DNA from: Desulfatitalea sp. BRH_c12
GTDB lineage: Bacteria; Desulfobacterota; Desulfobacteria; Desulfobacterales; Desulfosarcinaceae
DNA length: 64,000 bases
NCBI GenBank assembly: GCA_000961655.1
Contig: LADR01000029.1
Span: 62,001-126,000 of the forward strand
Reading direction: 5' to 3'
The position numbers and the translations under genes are program-made. A model generated the notes under the pieces. It was not told where the DNA came from and searched no databases. It worked only from the letters and a program-made list of their open reading frames with translations. Shown here piece by piece: positions 44,875-53,657 of this stretch. Numbering within the stretch: position 1 is the stretch's first letter; every line of letters starts with the position of its first letter.

Positions 44875-46266
44875 CTATTCGTATTGCTCCCTGTATCTGC
44901 GCACGACCTGCAATGCGATGATATTCAATCCCAAGGTGATGACGAACAGCAGCAGTCCCAACGCAAAAGCCGCCAGTGTTTTGGGGCTATCGAACTCCTG
45001 ATCGCCGACCAGCAGCGTGACGATCTGCACAGTTACCGTGGTGACTGTTTTGAACGGGTTCAACGTCATGTTGGCCGTCAGCCCGGCCGCCATGACGACG
45101 ATCATGGTTTCTCCGATGGCCCGCGACACGGCCAGCAGCACACCGCCGACAATGCCCGGCAACGCCGCAGGCAGCACGACCTGCCGGATCGTTTCAGCCC
45201 GGGTGGCCCCCAGACCGAATGCGCCATCGCGCAATGATTGGGGCACGGCATTGATCATGTCGTCCGAAAGCGACGATACGAAGGGGATAATCATAATGCC
45301 CATGACCAGGCCAGCGGCCATGGCGCTCTCCGAGGAAACATCCAGGCCGATGCTTTGCCCAATGCCGCGAATGGCGGGGGCGACCACCAGGGCCGCAAAA
45401 AATCCATACACGACAGTGGGAATACCAGCTAAAATTTCCATCAGGGGTTTGGCAACGGCGCGCAAGCGTTTACCCGCATATTCGGACAGGTAAATGGCCG
45501 CCATCAAACCGATGGGAACGGACACGCTCATGGCGATGGCCGAGATCAGTAACGTACCGGCAAAAACCGGTATTGCGCCAAAAGCGCCGGACGATCCCAC
45601 CTGATCGCTGCGGATGGCCACCTGCGGGCTCCAGTGCAAGCCAAAAAGAAATTCCGTGACCGGCACCATTTTGAAAAACCGCAAGGCTTCGTACAATACC
45701 GATAAGACAATGCCGATAGTGGTAAAAATAGCCAGGGTTGAACAGGCGGCCAAAGCCCAGAGAACCAGCCGTTCGACATGATTGCGTGCTCGCAGGCGCG
45801 TATCGATGCGCCGGTAGGACAGCACCAGGCCCAGCAGGGCGACGCACAAGACCAGCACCGCCACCGCAGCATGGCTGATATACTGGATGTGACGGTAGTG
45901 CGCGGCTGCGGCCTGGATTTGCGGGTCGATTTTGGATGGCGCGATATTGCCCGCGATGAGGTTGCGGATGTCGTTGAGGAGCAGATTCAACTGCGCCGGA
46001 GAAAGAGACTGAAGATCAGGCGGCAAATCTGCGATCACCCAATGGGTGATAAGCCGGGTTTCCACTGCCTGCCAGCCGACATAGATCAGCAACGCCGGCA
46101 GCCCGCACCACAACGCGGTCAGCAGGCCATAATAGGTCGGGCGCGAATGCAACCGGCGCACCGCCCGGGTCCCGCCCGCGACGGCCACCGACCGCCGAAG
46201 ACCAGCGTAATAAGCAAGCATGGCCATCGATAACAGCACAAATACTATGGTCGAAGGTGATGTCAT
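44875..46266 (-). CDS. pstC: PstC, phosphate transporter permease with N-terminal insert
   Basis: Membrane permease of 463 residues, head of the pst operon. The N-terminal 150 residues hold two helices enclosing an extra periplasmic domain (ITHWVIADLPPDLQSL... type), and the last 280 residues form the ABC permease core with the EAA motif RDGAFGLGATRAETIRQVVLPAALPGI. AGGAACTCTC precedes the ATG. No clear Pho box was found upstream. Confidence 0.94.
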   Translation of the reverse strand: MTSPSTIVFVLLSMAMLAYYAGLRRSVAVAGGTRAVRRLHSRPTYYGLLTALWCGLPALLIYVGWQAVETRLITHWVIADLPPDLQSLSPAQLNLLLNDIRNLIAGNIAPSKIDPQIQAAAAHYRHIQYISHAAVAVLVLCVALLGLVLSYRRIDTRLRARNHVERLVLWALAACSTLAIFTTIGIVLSVLYEALRFFKMVPVTEFLFGLHWSPQVAIRSDQVGSSGAFGAIPVFAGTLLISAIAMSVSVPIGLMAAIYLSEYAGKRLRAVAKPLMEILAGIPTVVYGFFAALVVAPAIRGIGQSIGLDVSSESAMAAGLVMGIMIIPFVSSLSDDMINAVPQSLRDGAFGLGATRAETIRQVVLPAALPGIVGGVLLAVSRAIGETMIVVMAAGLTANMTLNPFKTVTTVTVQIVTLLVGDQEFDSPKTLAAFALGLLLFVITLGLNIIALQVVRRYREQYE

Positions 46267-46604
46267 TGGTTGAGAGTTCCTGTCGCGATGCGACGATACC
46301 TAGAGTTCTTTTCAAGAAACCTATTTTGAACATCGCCAAGCTACAGACCGCCTGTTGGTATTTCGTGTGTTGAATGTTAGAATTTTGCTAGCGGTTTTGT
46401 GGCCGCGACGGGTGGGTGCGCTCGGTGAAAAGGTGACTATGAGGTTTTTTACGATGTATCGATGCTGGAAACAAAAAAAGCAAATCGCCCACCGGCGATT
46501 TGCTTTACTTCACATAGAGATCAGCCATTGATGTCGTGAAGAGCGATTGCCCTCTTGCGCATCAAGGATGGAATAAACGATATTTCAGGAAAGCGGAAGA
46601 ACGA
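46267..46604. other. Intergenic region between pstC and the RRM gene
   Basis: 338 bases holding the 3' terminator of the RRM gene (46471-46506) and the pst upstream region. No phosphate-regulon box matching CTGTCAT repeats could be found by eye. A frame at 46016-46339 overlaps the pstC start and is not a gene. Confidence 0.55.
46471..46506 (-). terminator. Intrinsic terminator of the RRM gene
   Basis: AAAGCAAATCGCC pairs perfectly with GGCGATTTGCTTT around a four-base loop; on the minus strand a T run follows. It lies about 100 bases after the RRM stop codon. Confidence 0.85.
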
Positions 46605-46988
46605 CTACCAACGGTCTCGACCGCGGCCGCCACCGCCACCGCCACCGCCACCGCCACCATACCCACCGCCACCACCGCCGCCATACCCACCGCCACCGCC
46701 ACCACCGTATCCGCCACCGCCGCCGGCACCACGACCTCTCGTCTTGGTTTGGGGGCGGGCTTCGTTGACGACGATTTGCCGGCTCTGCAGGTTCTTGCCA
46801 TTCAGAGCCTCGATGGCCTGCTCGCCTTCACCGCGCGATCCCATTTCCACGAAAGCAAATCCTTTGGATTTACCAGAAAAACGGTCGGTAATAATTTTGG
46901 CACTGGCAACTTCGCCATAAGCCTTGAAAAGTTCGGTCAATTCATCTTCGGTAACGCCGAAGGCAAGATTGCCCACATAAAGTTTCAT
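46605..46988 (-). CDS. RRM-domain RNA-binding protein with glycine-rich tail
   Basis: A 127-residue RNA-binding protein of the bacterial/cyanobacterial Rbp type. The RRM carries RNP2 KLYVGNLAF (residues 2-10) and RNP1 KGFAFVEM (residues 41-48). From residue ~85 the tail is almost only Gly with regularly spaced Tyr (GGGYGGGG units), ending in GRGRDRW, a low-complexity arm like that of cold-inducible GRPs. TTAGGAGGAAATGC precedes the ATG. The cold-shock protein gene lies upstream on the same strand. It likely stabilises RNA in the cold (inferred). Confidence 0.93.
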   Translation of the reverse strand: MKLYVGNLAFGVTEDELTELFKAYGEVASAKIITDRFSGKSKGFAFVEMGSRGEGEQAIEALNGKNLQSRQIVVNEARPQTKTRGRGAGGGGGYGGGGGGGYGGGGGGGYGGGGGGGGGGGRGRDRW

Positions 46989-47154
46989 ACTGCATTTCCT
47001 CCTAACGGATGGTGGTGTATGAACCTGCTTTTACAAGCACCTTTTCGGCATTGACGCGCGGCGCTTATGCCCGCAGGCGAACCTGACATCGATTGAGAAC
47101 GGCACTGGTTTGATCTTGCAGGGGGTGTCAGCGGTGAAGGCTCTTTCCACACGT

Positions 47155-47355
47155 CTAAATAGCGGTAACATTTTGGGCAGACAGACCTTTGGGTCCCTGC
47201 ACCACATCAAAGCTGACCCGGCTACCTTCTTGCAGCGTCTTGAACCCGGGCATATTGATGGCACTGTGATGAACAAAAACGTCCTTGCCCTCTTCCTGTT
47301 CGATGAATCCAAAGCCTTTGGATTCATTGAACCACTTGACTGTTCCATTAGCCAT
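47155..47355 (-). CDS. Cold-shock protein (CspA family)
   Basis: A 66-residue single cold-shock domain that binds single-stranded RNA and DNA. RNP1 is KGFGFIEQ and RNP2 is VFVHHSAI, both intact; the start [16 protein letters not shown] is typical. The ATG at 47355 has AAAGGAGGACGCC just before it; upstream in-frame codons to 47388 contain that ribosome site and are not translated. It is 166 bases upstream of the RRM gene, on the same strand. Confidence 0.97.
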   Translation of the reverse strand: MANGTVKWFNESKGFGFIEQEEGKDVFVHHSAINMPGFKTLQEGSRVSFDVVQGPKGLSAQNVTAI

Positions 47356-47591
47356 GTGGCGTCCTCCTTTCAATGCATTATACATCAATAAAAATGTCTC
47401 TCGGTCTCGAACGAATGGCGTCGGTTGTTGGAAAGGATTACGCCTTCAGGAAGGAAACCGGCCTGTACTTCAGGCCTTTAAAGATTGAGATGACAATATA
47501 GCATTATCCGGTATTGTCAAATCAAATTTCGCTTTGCACGATGTGACGGACGGGGCGCACCCATCCTGCCTGGTTTCGGTCACCAAAACGT

Positions 47592-49166
47592 TTATAGCCT
47601 GGTGTTCAAAACGGACAAACGCCGGACGAGTTTGGCCCAAAAAACATCCCAATCCATAACTTGAAAATGGAAGAGTGTCACGCCGCCGGCAATGATCGCA
47701 ATGGTCACCAGAGTAGCCACTACTCTCCGAAGGCGTCGTCGCCAGATGTCCCCCGCGGTCTCGATCAGCGGAACCATTGCCAGCACCGGAAAGGATGTCA
47801 TCCCGGCCAAAATATCAGGGTCCTGCACCGACTGGTCGGTAAATTCGCGAAGGGCCGCAAAGCCGAATCCAGCGCCAAGCCCCAGGACCGCTCCGATCAG
47901 CACGATGACCATGCGATTGGGCTTGTAAGGTTTTTCCGGCAGTCGGGGGGCTTCAACCAAGGTAAACCGCTCACCCTTTTCCTCTGTTTCAAGCCCGTGG
48001 GCCACACGTGCATTCATGAGCTTGGCCATCAGATCATCATATTTGTCTTGGGTGCTCTTGCGCGTGCTGATCAGATCGTTGTACTGGTCTTCAACACTTG
48101 GTGTATCGGCAACTCTGCGTTTGTGCTCGATCCTTTCCCTTTGCAGGTTCGCTTTTTGCTGCTGAACCGACACCAATTCTGACCGCACACTGGCCAATTG
48201 CGCACTCATCGTAATAAAGGCGGGATTGTCCGGCAGTTTAATATAACCGGATTCCGTCCTGTTTAACTTTTCTTCCAGCTTGGTGATCTCGGCGCGGACA
48301 TTTTTCACATCCGGATACTCTTCCGAAAAGCGTTGCGTCAGGGCCACCAGTTCGATTTTCAACGCCTCCAGACGCAAACGACTTTCGTTATCGAGGCTTG
48401 GATTCAAGGTACTCAACTGGGACTGGAAGTAGCTTTCACGCTCTTTCAAGGTGCGTATCTGCTGATCTATATTTTCCAAATCACGCTCGATATTGTTCAG
48501 GCTTTGCAAATTGAATTGCAGCATCTCGGGAAGTTTATGGATGTGCTGTTCCTTGAAATCGGCTATTTTGTTATCTATCGTGGACATATCGGTTTTGATC
48601 TTCGCGATTTCCGCTTCGAGGAACGAAGAGGTGTCCTCCACTTTCTGCACGCGTTCTTTTCGATTTTGCTCAAGAAACAAAGAGACCAGAACATTGGTGA
48701 CATGTTGGACGACTTGCGGGTCGCGACCTTCATAGCCGAGTATGAAAGCGATCGTAGCCGTTGCCGATCTTCCCGTGCGACGGTCCATGACTTCCGCGCT
48801 GACCGGCTCCAAGGATACGTCTGATCTCATTTTGGCGACGATCTCCTCAGAAGTGAATTTGTCCCGCATCGTCGGATACAAGTTATTCGCGTTGATGATC
48901 TGCAACAGATTCGTGTACCCCATGATTCTTTGATGGATGGCCTGAATGCGTTGTTCCACCAGACTGGTGACGGTGCTGGTCACGAAATCGACGGGAATCT
49001 CCTGCTCCTCGATAAAAATGGTGGCTTCGGATCTGTAGATCGATGGCAGCATGAACGCAAGGACCAGGGCCACGATGAGGACGCCTGCAGTCGGAATCAA
49101 AAAGGACCATTTGCGACGCTTCAAAATATCCAGGTAATCTCCAAGTCCCAACATCTTTTCTTGCAT
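47592..49166 (-). CDS. Polysaccharide chain-length determinant (Wzz/GumC-like)
   Basis: Inner-membrane polysaccharide co-polymerase of 524 residues. A first helix (residues ~20-40, SFLIPTAGVLIVALVLAFML) and a second near 440-460 (MVIVLIGAVLGLGAGFGFAAL) flank a long periplasmic coiled-coil (~175-400). A third hydrophobic stretch lies near 488-505. The proline motif before TM2, RLPEKPYKPNR, is that of Wzz/GumC proteins in exosortase-linked (EpsF/XrtA) loci. No C-terminal tyrosine-kinase domain and no separate kinase gene adjoins. CAGGAGATTC precedes the ATG. Confidence 0.9.
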   Translation of the reverse strand: MQEKMLGLGDYLDILKRRKWSFLIPTAGVLIVALVLAFMLPSIYRSEATIFIEEQEIPVDFVTSTVTSLVEQRIQAIHQRIMGYTNLLQIINANNLYPTMRDKFTSEEIVAKMRSDVSLEPVSAEVMDRRTGRSATATIAFILGYEGRDPQVVQHVTNVLVSLFLEQNRKERVQKVEDTSSFLEAEIAKIKTDMSTIDNKIADFKEQHIHKLPEMLQFNLQSLNNIERDLENIDQQIRTLKERESYFQSQLSTLNPSLDNESRLRLEALKIELVALTQRFSEEYPDVKNVRAEITKLEEKLNRTESGYIKLPDNPAFITMSAQLASVRSELVSVQQQKANLQRERIEHKRRVADTPSVEDQYNDLISTRKSTQDKYDDLMAKLMNARVAHGLETEEKGERFTLVEAPRLPEKPYKPNRMVIVLIGAVLGLGAGFGFAALREFTDQSVQDPDILAGMTSFPVLAMVPLIETAGDIWRRRLRRVVATLVTIAIIAGGVTLFHFQVMDWDVFWAKLVRRLSVLNTRL

Positions 49167-49192
49167 TGAATCTCCTGGCGAACGGTGCGACT

Positions 49193-50392
49193 TTAATCCA
49201 TCACGTCGTATTCAAATCGTAATTGACACAATGCCCGATGCCGAGCGATCGAAACATCAGTCTCCTTGTCGGCCACACGGGTATATTGATAGCTGCCCTC
49301 AATATAGAAATTGCGATGGATCTGCCAGCGCAGAAAAGGCCTGACGCTGAAAGTATCTTCTTCTTGTTCAAGCGTCGAATAGTCGCCGGCATCGGTGCGA
49401 TTCAAGTAATAGCCTGTGAAAAGGCCGATAGCGAATTTTTCCTGAATAAGGTAGCGCAAGTCTAAAAGCAACCGGGTCAAATCGGAGGCGCCGGTTCGGC
49501 TTCCGGCTGTTCTCAGGTCGTGGAGCAGGGTCAGGCTGCATTTCGTACGCTCGCCAAGGTAGTCTATGCCAATGCTGCCGATGCCTCCCCAGGTTTGGCT
49601 CGTTTCGGTTATTGTCGCCGGCGGCGGCCCGACCACGCCCACGTCAAACCTGGAATCCATGTAGCGTGCGCCACCGCTGACCTTCAGGCGCAGGACCTCA
49701 TCGAGCATGCGTTGCATGCCGAAAGTGGCGTATACCGCATCGATCCGGGAAGTGTCGTATTCGTGACGGCCATATCCGGCGTTCAGCAGCAATTGCGTGG
49801 CTCTGAACCAGCGGCCGATGTCGTAGCTGTACAAGAAATCCAACGCATGCCCATGATAGTCTTGCCGTTGCGCACCATCTTTCCAATCGTGTTGATCGTA
49901 GCTATAGGACAGCGTTGCCGTATGGTTTTCATGCACTATGTACTGCGTGGAAGCCTGGCCGTGATAACTGCGGCGTTCATTGCTGCCGAAGATCAGGCCG
50001 CTGGTCTCGAGATCCCGGTCGGGCCGGTTGTCGATTCGAAAAAAGCCGTCCGTGCGCAACTGCCAGCGCGGCGTCAATCGGTACCCGAAGCCGGCAAGAC
50101 AATCCAGGTCGACTTCGTCGAAATCGGATTGATCCTGATAGAAAAATGGCGCAACGGTCCCCTTAAGGGTCAATTCGTAGCGTTCGGACCGACTCGACCA
50201 CGCGATGCCTCCAATGAGGGTCGTGATCCAATCTTCGACCGCATCCTCCTTGTCGAAGAAAAGGTTATCGTTATACTCTTCAATGACGGCGATCGACGGA
50301 ACAAAGTGAACCTCATCCGCCATAACCGGTACCGCCAAACTTTCCAACAACGCTATTGCTGCAATCATTGTCAGCCAATGTTTCACTGTCAT
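49193..50392 (-). CDS. Outer-membrane beta-barrel protein of the exopolysaccharide locus
   Basis: Exported protein of 399 residues. A signal peptide (1-25, ending PVMADE) precedes IAVIEEYNDNLFFD, an N-terminal motif frequent in barrel proteins of PEP-CTERM/exosortase loci (TIGR03016-like). The rest alternates amphipathic strands with aromatic residues and short turns, about 14-18 strands, with a terminal strand LCQLRFEYDVMD. It may form the outer-membrane exit for the polymer. It lies between the Wzz-like and Wza-like genes. Confidence 0.75.
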   Translation of the reverse strand: MTVKHWLTMIAAIALLESLAVPVMADEVHFVPSIAVIEEYNDNLFFDKEDAVEDWITTLIGGIAWSSRSERYELTLKGTVAPFFYQDQSDFDEVDLDCLAGFGYRLTPRWQLRTDGFFRIDNRPDRDLETSGLIFGSNERRSYHGQASTQYIVHENHTATLSYSYDQHDWKDGAQRQDYHGHALDFLYSYDIGRWFRATQLLLNAGYGRHEYDTSRIDAVYATFGMQRMLDEVLRLKVSGGARYMDSRFDVGVVGPPPATITETSQTWGGIGSIGIDYLGERTKCSLTLLHDLRTAGSRTGASDLTRLLLDLRYLIQEKFAIGLFTGYYLNRTDAGDYSTLEQEEDTFSVRPFLRWQIHRNFYIEGSYQYTRVADKETDVSIARHRALCQLRFEYDVMD

Positions 50393-50469
50393 CCTCGCGC
50401 CGTCTCAATCGCATCAAAAAACGTGTGAATATCCGTCGCATACCGCGTGTCTTGCATCTTGCGCGATCC

Positions 50470-51051
50470 TCAGGGAACCACAACAAGATCTCCGCGTTGC
50501 AAAAGAATATTTTGGGCCAGGTTGTTTCCCTTGGATACGTCGTCGTAGTCAAATGGCAGATATTTCTTCGGGTGACCCTCTCGAAACACCTTGATCGATC
50601 CCTGCTTGGCGAAGGTGTTCAGACCCCCGGCCATCGCCAGCGCCTGCATGACCGAGATATTGCTGCCGATCACGAAGCGGCCTGGGTTGTTGACGCGTCC
50701 GATGACATACACAATCATGCTGTTGACCTGAGTGACGATTACGCTGAGGTCCACCTCCGGAACATAGCGTGACAGCCGCTGTCGCAGCTCTTCACTCAAT
50801 TGCGCCACGCTCTTTCCAGCGGCAAGAATCTGGCCGAGCAAAGGGAAGGTGAATTTTCCATCCGGCAAAACTGTGATCACCTTGGTCAGATCCGGATTTT
50901 TCCACACCGAAATCTCCAATACGTCGCCGGGACCGATCTTATAATCCTCGGGTTCCACCACTTCGGCGGCCTGAACATGTGGTGCCGACATTGCCACCAG
51001 CCATATCACTGCCAGCAATAATCCGGCGCATTGCAGAATTTTGTGTGCCAT
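50470..51051 (-). CDS. Polysaccharide export protein (Wza-like, short)
   Basis: Periplasmic/outer-membrane export protein of 193 residues. Signal peptide 1-28 (ending HVQAAE); no lipobox cysteine at the site. The Poly_export domain is YKIGPGDVLEISVWKNPDL to PDGKFTFPLLGQI, followed by one SLBB domain (VYVIGRVNNPGRFVI...ALAMAGGL). The short length and XrtA-type sequence fit the EpsE family of exosortase loci. AGGGAGATTGG precedes the ATG. Confidence 0.9.
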   Translation of the reverse strand: MAHKILQCAGLLLAVIWLVAMSAPHVQAAEVVEPEDYKIGPGDVLEISVWKNPDLTKVITVLPDGKFTFPLLGQILAAGKSVAQLSEELRQRLSRYVPEVDLSVIVTQVNSMIVYVIGRVNNPGRFVIGSNISVMQALAMAGGLNTFAKQGSIKVFREGHPKKYLPFDYDDVSKGNNLAQNILLQRGDLVVVP

Positions 51052-51100
51052 GGTCCAATCTCCCTGTTTTTCGTCGATCCCTGAATGTTAAAAAGGGTTT

Positions 51101-51191
51101 TCAACTTTCGGGTTCCAAACGCTGGTGATCCGGGCGGGTGGTCCGCACCACACGCCCGGATCACCTCACTTCGTGCAATCCCGAAAGTTGA
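51101..51191. repeat. Nested palindrome containing family-2 core
   Basis: Outer arms TCAACTTTCGGG (51101-51112) and CCCGAAAGTTGA (51180-51191) are perfect inverses. Inside them GGTGATCCGGGCG (51124-51136) pairs with CGCCCGGATCACC (51153-51165), and GTGGT with ACCAC within that. It is in the 164-base gap between the TPR gene and the Wza-like gene, and may end or stabilise transcripts. Confidence 0.85.
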
Positions 51192-51215
51192 GAAGGGTGT
51201 CCGCAAGAGCCGTTT

Positions 51216-53615
51216 TCATGCTTCCCGGAGCATCTTCAACACGGCTTCGGCCTCCTGGCGGCCAAAAAAATCTTCTTCACTCGCCAATGCTTTGCGCAAT
51301 AATTTGGCGGCTTTCCTGGAATCTCCCGTTTTAAAAAGCACCATACCGGTATGGTACGCGATAATATCCGACTCCGGGGCGATCTGCAGGGCTTTCTCGA
51401 GCGCACCGATCGCATTGGCATAGTCGGCCATGCGGTAGTAAATCCACCCCTTCGTGTCGAGCATGTCGGGATCGTCCGGACGCGCTGCAAGCGCCGGTTC
51501 CAACACTGCCAGCGCGTCGGCCAGTGCATCAGGCTGCCGGGCGCTTTCGCAGATCAGGAACGCCAGGTTGTTGGCGGCCGCATAATTTTCCTTATCCTGC
51601 GCCAGTACCTGGCGGTAGAGCGCTATCGCGCGATCATACTCTTTATCCGACTGGTAGATCGCCCCCAATGTCATATACGCCGCACTGTCGCCGGGATGAC
51701 CGGCAATGATATTGCGCAACCGGGTTATCGCTTCGTTCTTTCTGCCCTGCAGAAGATATATTTTGGCCAGGGTGTTGTGGATGTCCGCCGCCAGCGGATC
51801 GAAGGCCAATGCTTTTTCGATCGTTCGTTGTGCTTCTGACAAGGCTCGGTTTTCGATGTGCACATAGGCCAGCAGATTGAAAGCAAACGCATCATTGGGA
51901 AATTGGCCAAGAATTTCCTGGGCGACTGCCAGGGCCTGCTCAGGGTTGCGGTGTTGCACATGGTACGTGACCAACGCTGAGGCCAGCGGTTTGGAAGATG
52001 GATTGCGGCGGTATCCGTCCGCCAATACGGCCAATGCCTTTTGATGTTCTTTGCGAAGCAGATGATGATCGCTCAAACGCAAATACCCCAGATCTTCGTT
52101 GGGAAAGGCCTGCGTGGCCTTCAGGTACCATTGTCCGGCCACGGCGGCGTTGTTCTGTTCCGCATAAAAATCCCCTAAATTGACGTAGGCTTCAATTCGC
52201 TGCGGTTCCAGGTCCATAACTGCGAGCAATTGACGCTCTGCCTGGTCAAAATCCTTTTGGAGACCATGCACGCGGGCAAGCTCGTTGCGGATCAAAACTT
52301 CGCGCGGATGTTCTTTGAGCGCTTTATTCAGGATCGTCAGGGCCAGTTCGATTTCATTGCGCATCTGATGCGCCTTGGCCAATCCCACCACAGCGGGGAT
52401 AAAAGCAGCCTGTTCATTGAGAACCCATCTGAATTCAGTGATGGCTTTGCCGCCATTGCCTGCGGCCAAATGGAGGTTTCCCTTCAGGAAATGGGCCTCC
52501 ACGTTGCCGGGTTCTTCCCCGAGAACCTGATCAATAAACTGTTGGGCGTCTTTTGTTTGCCGCAACGCCAGGTAAATCCGGGCCAGCTCGTTTTTAACCA
52601 GAATACTGTCGTCCGGGCTTGCGGCGACATTGGGATCCAGGCATTCCCGCAGCGTTTCAAGCGCCTTTGCGCTCTGTCCGTCGCGAAAGTAGGCCTCTGC
52701 GAGGATCAATCGCACGCCAACATTGCGGACATCGGATTGGATACATTGCCGGAGCAACGCGAAACCTTTCTGGACAGCGCCCTGATCCAGGTAGAGACGG
52801 GCGGCGGTTGATAGAACGCCAATGTTCTTCGCATTATCGCCGACGATCTGACCTACCAATGCGTCGGCTGTTTGATTTTGTTCCATTTCCCAATAAAGTT
52901 CGGCCAGCAGGAATTTGTAGGCGACCTCATCGGGCGCCATTTCGATCAGACGCTTGTAGGCGGCTTCGGCTTGATCATTTTTCCGGGAAAGCCGATACAG
53001 GCCGGCGATCTCCAAATACAGCTGCGCATGCCCGGAATGCACAGCCAGTCCTTTTTGCAGTATCTTTTCTGCCCTGGAGAGATCATCGAGGCGACCGTAA
53101 GCCCCGGACAACAGGGTATAAAGTTCCGGCGGCATTCCCTGAACCGACAGCATCGGCTCAAGGTGTGCAATGGCCTTTTTCGGTTCCTGAGCCTCGATCA
53201 ATATGGCTCCTTTTAACAGGGACGCTTCGAAATGTTCTGGATTCTCCGATAAAACATGGTCGGCCTTGGCCAGCGCCTCATCGTAGACCCGCGCCGAAAG
53301 CAGCAAGGCGCATAGACGCACCTGACTGTCCAGCAAACCCGGATCCAGCACAACGGCTTTGCTGAAGGCCGCGAATGCCTGCCGCAAACGATCGGCTTTC
53401 AACTCGGCCATGCCCAGCATCTGAAATGCTTCCGCAAAACGGGGATCGATTTGAATCGCATTTTTAAATTCCAGGCGGGCTTTGACGAATTGCCCCTGCT
53501 CATAAAAAATTCTGCCTTTGTTCATGAATTTTTGTTTTTTCTGCTCTGACGTACCGCAAGCCGTCAGCACCAGCATCAGTGCGATGACGACCGATAAGGC
53601 CTTACACGCTCTCAT
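51216..53615 (-). CDS. TPR lipoprotein of the exosortase system (PrsT-like)
   Basis: A 799-residue lipoprotein made of about twenty TPR units. The signal peptide ends in the lipobox LTAC with Cys20, so it is likely anchored in the outer membrane or inner leaflet. Repeats start at YEQGQFVKARLEFKNAIQIDP and continue to the end with the usual A..P spacing (for example ALAFDPLAADIHNTLAKIYLL). PrsT/EpsK-like TPR lipoproteins accompany PEP-CTERM/exosortase clusters and are thought to scaffold export. CAGGAGAGAAA precedes the ATG. Confidence 0.9.
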   Translation of the reverse strand: MRACKALSVVIALMLVLTACGTSEQKKQKFMNKGRIFYEQGQFVKARLEFKNAIQIDPRFAEAFQMLGMAELKADRLRQAFAAFSKAVVLDPGLLDSQVRLCALLLSARVYDEALAKADHVLSENPEHFEASLLKGAILIEAQEPKKAIAHLEPMLSVQGMPPELYTLLSGAYGRLDDLSRAEKILQKGLAVHSGHAQLYLEIAGLYRLSRKNDQAEAAYKRLIEMAPDEVAYKFLLAELYWEMEQNQTADALVGQIVGDNAKNIGVLSTAARLYLDQGAVQKGFALLRQCIQSDVRNVGVRLILAEAYFRDGQSAKALETLRECLDPNVAASPDDSILVKNELARIYLALRQTKDAQQFIDQVLGEEPGNVEAHFLKGNLHLAAGNGGKAITEFRWVLNEQAAFIPAVVGLAKAHQMRNEIELALTILNKALKEHPREVLIRNELARVHGLQKDFDQAERQLLAVMDLEPQRIEAYVNLGDFYAEQNNAAVAGQWYLKATQAFPNEDLGYLRLSDHHLLRKEHQKALAVLADGYRRNPSSKPLASALVTYHVQHRNPEQALAVAQEILGQFPNDAFAFNLLAYVHIENRALSEAQRTIEKALAFDPLAADIHNTLAKIYLLQGRKNEAITRLRNIIAGHPGDSAAYMTLGAIYQSDKEYDRAIALYRQVLAQDKENYAAANNLAFLICESARQPDALADALAVLEPALAARPDDPDMLDTKGWIYYRMADYANAIGALEKALQIAPESDIIAYHTGMVLFKTGDSRKAAKLLRKALASEEDFFGRQEAEAVLKMLREA

Positions 53616-53657
53616 TTTCTCTCCTGTTTTGGGTTGCGGCTGGGCAAGGCTCTCACG

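Noticed and set aside
46555-46920. Proline-rich plus-strand frame (long runs of P and Y)
   Set aside because: Antisense of the glycine-rich tail codons of the RRM protein; an artefact of GGN repeats.
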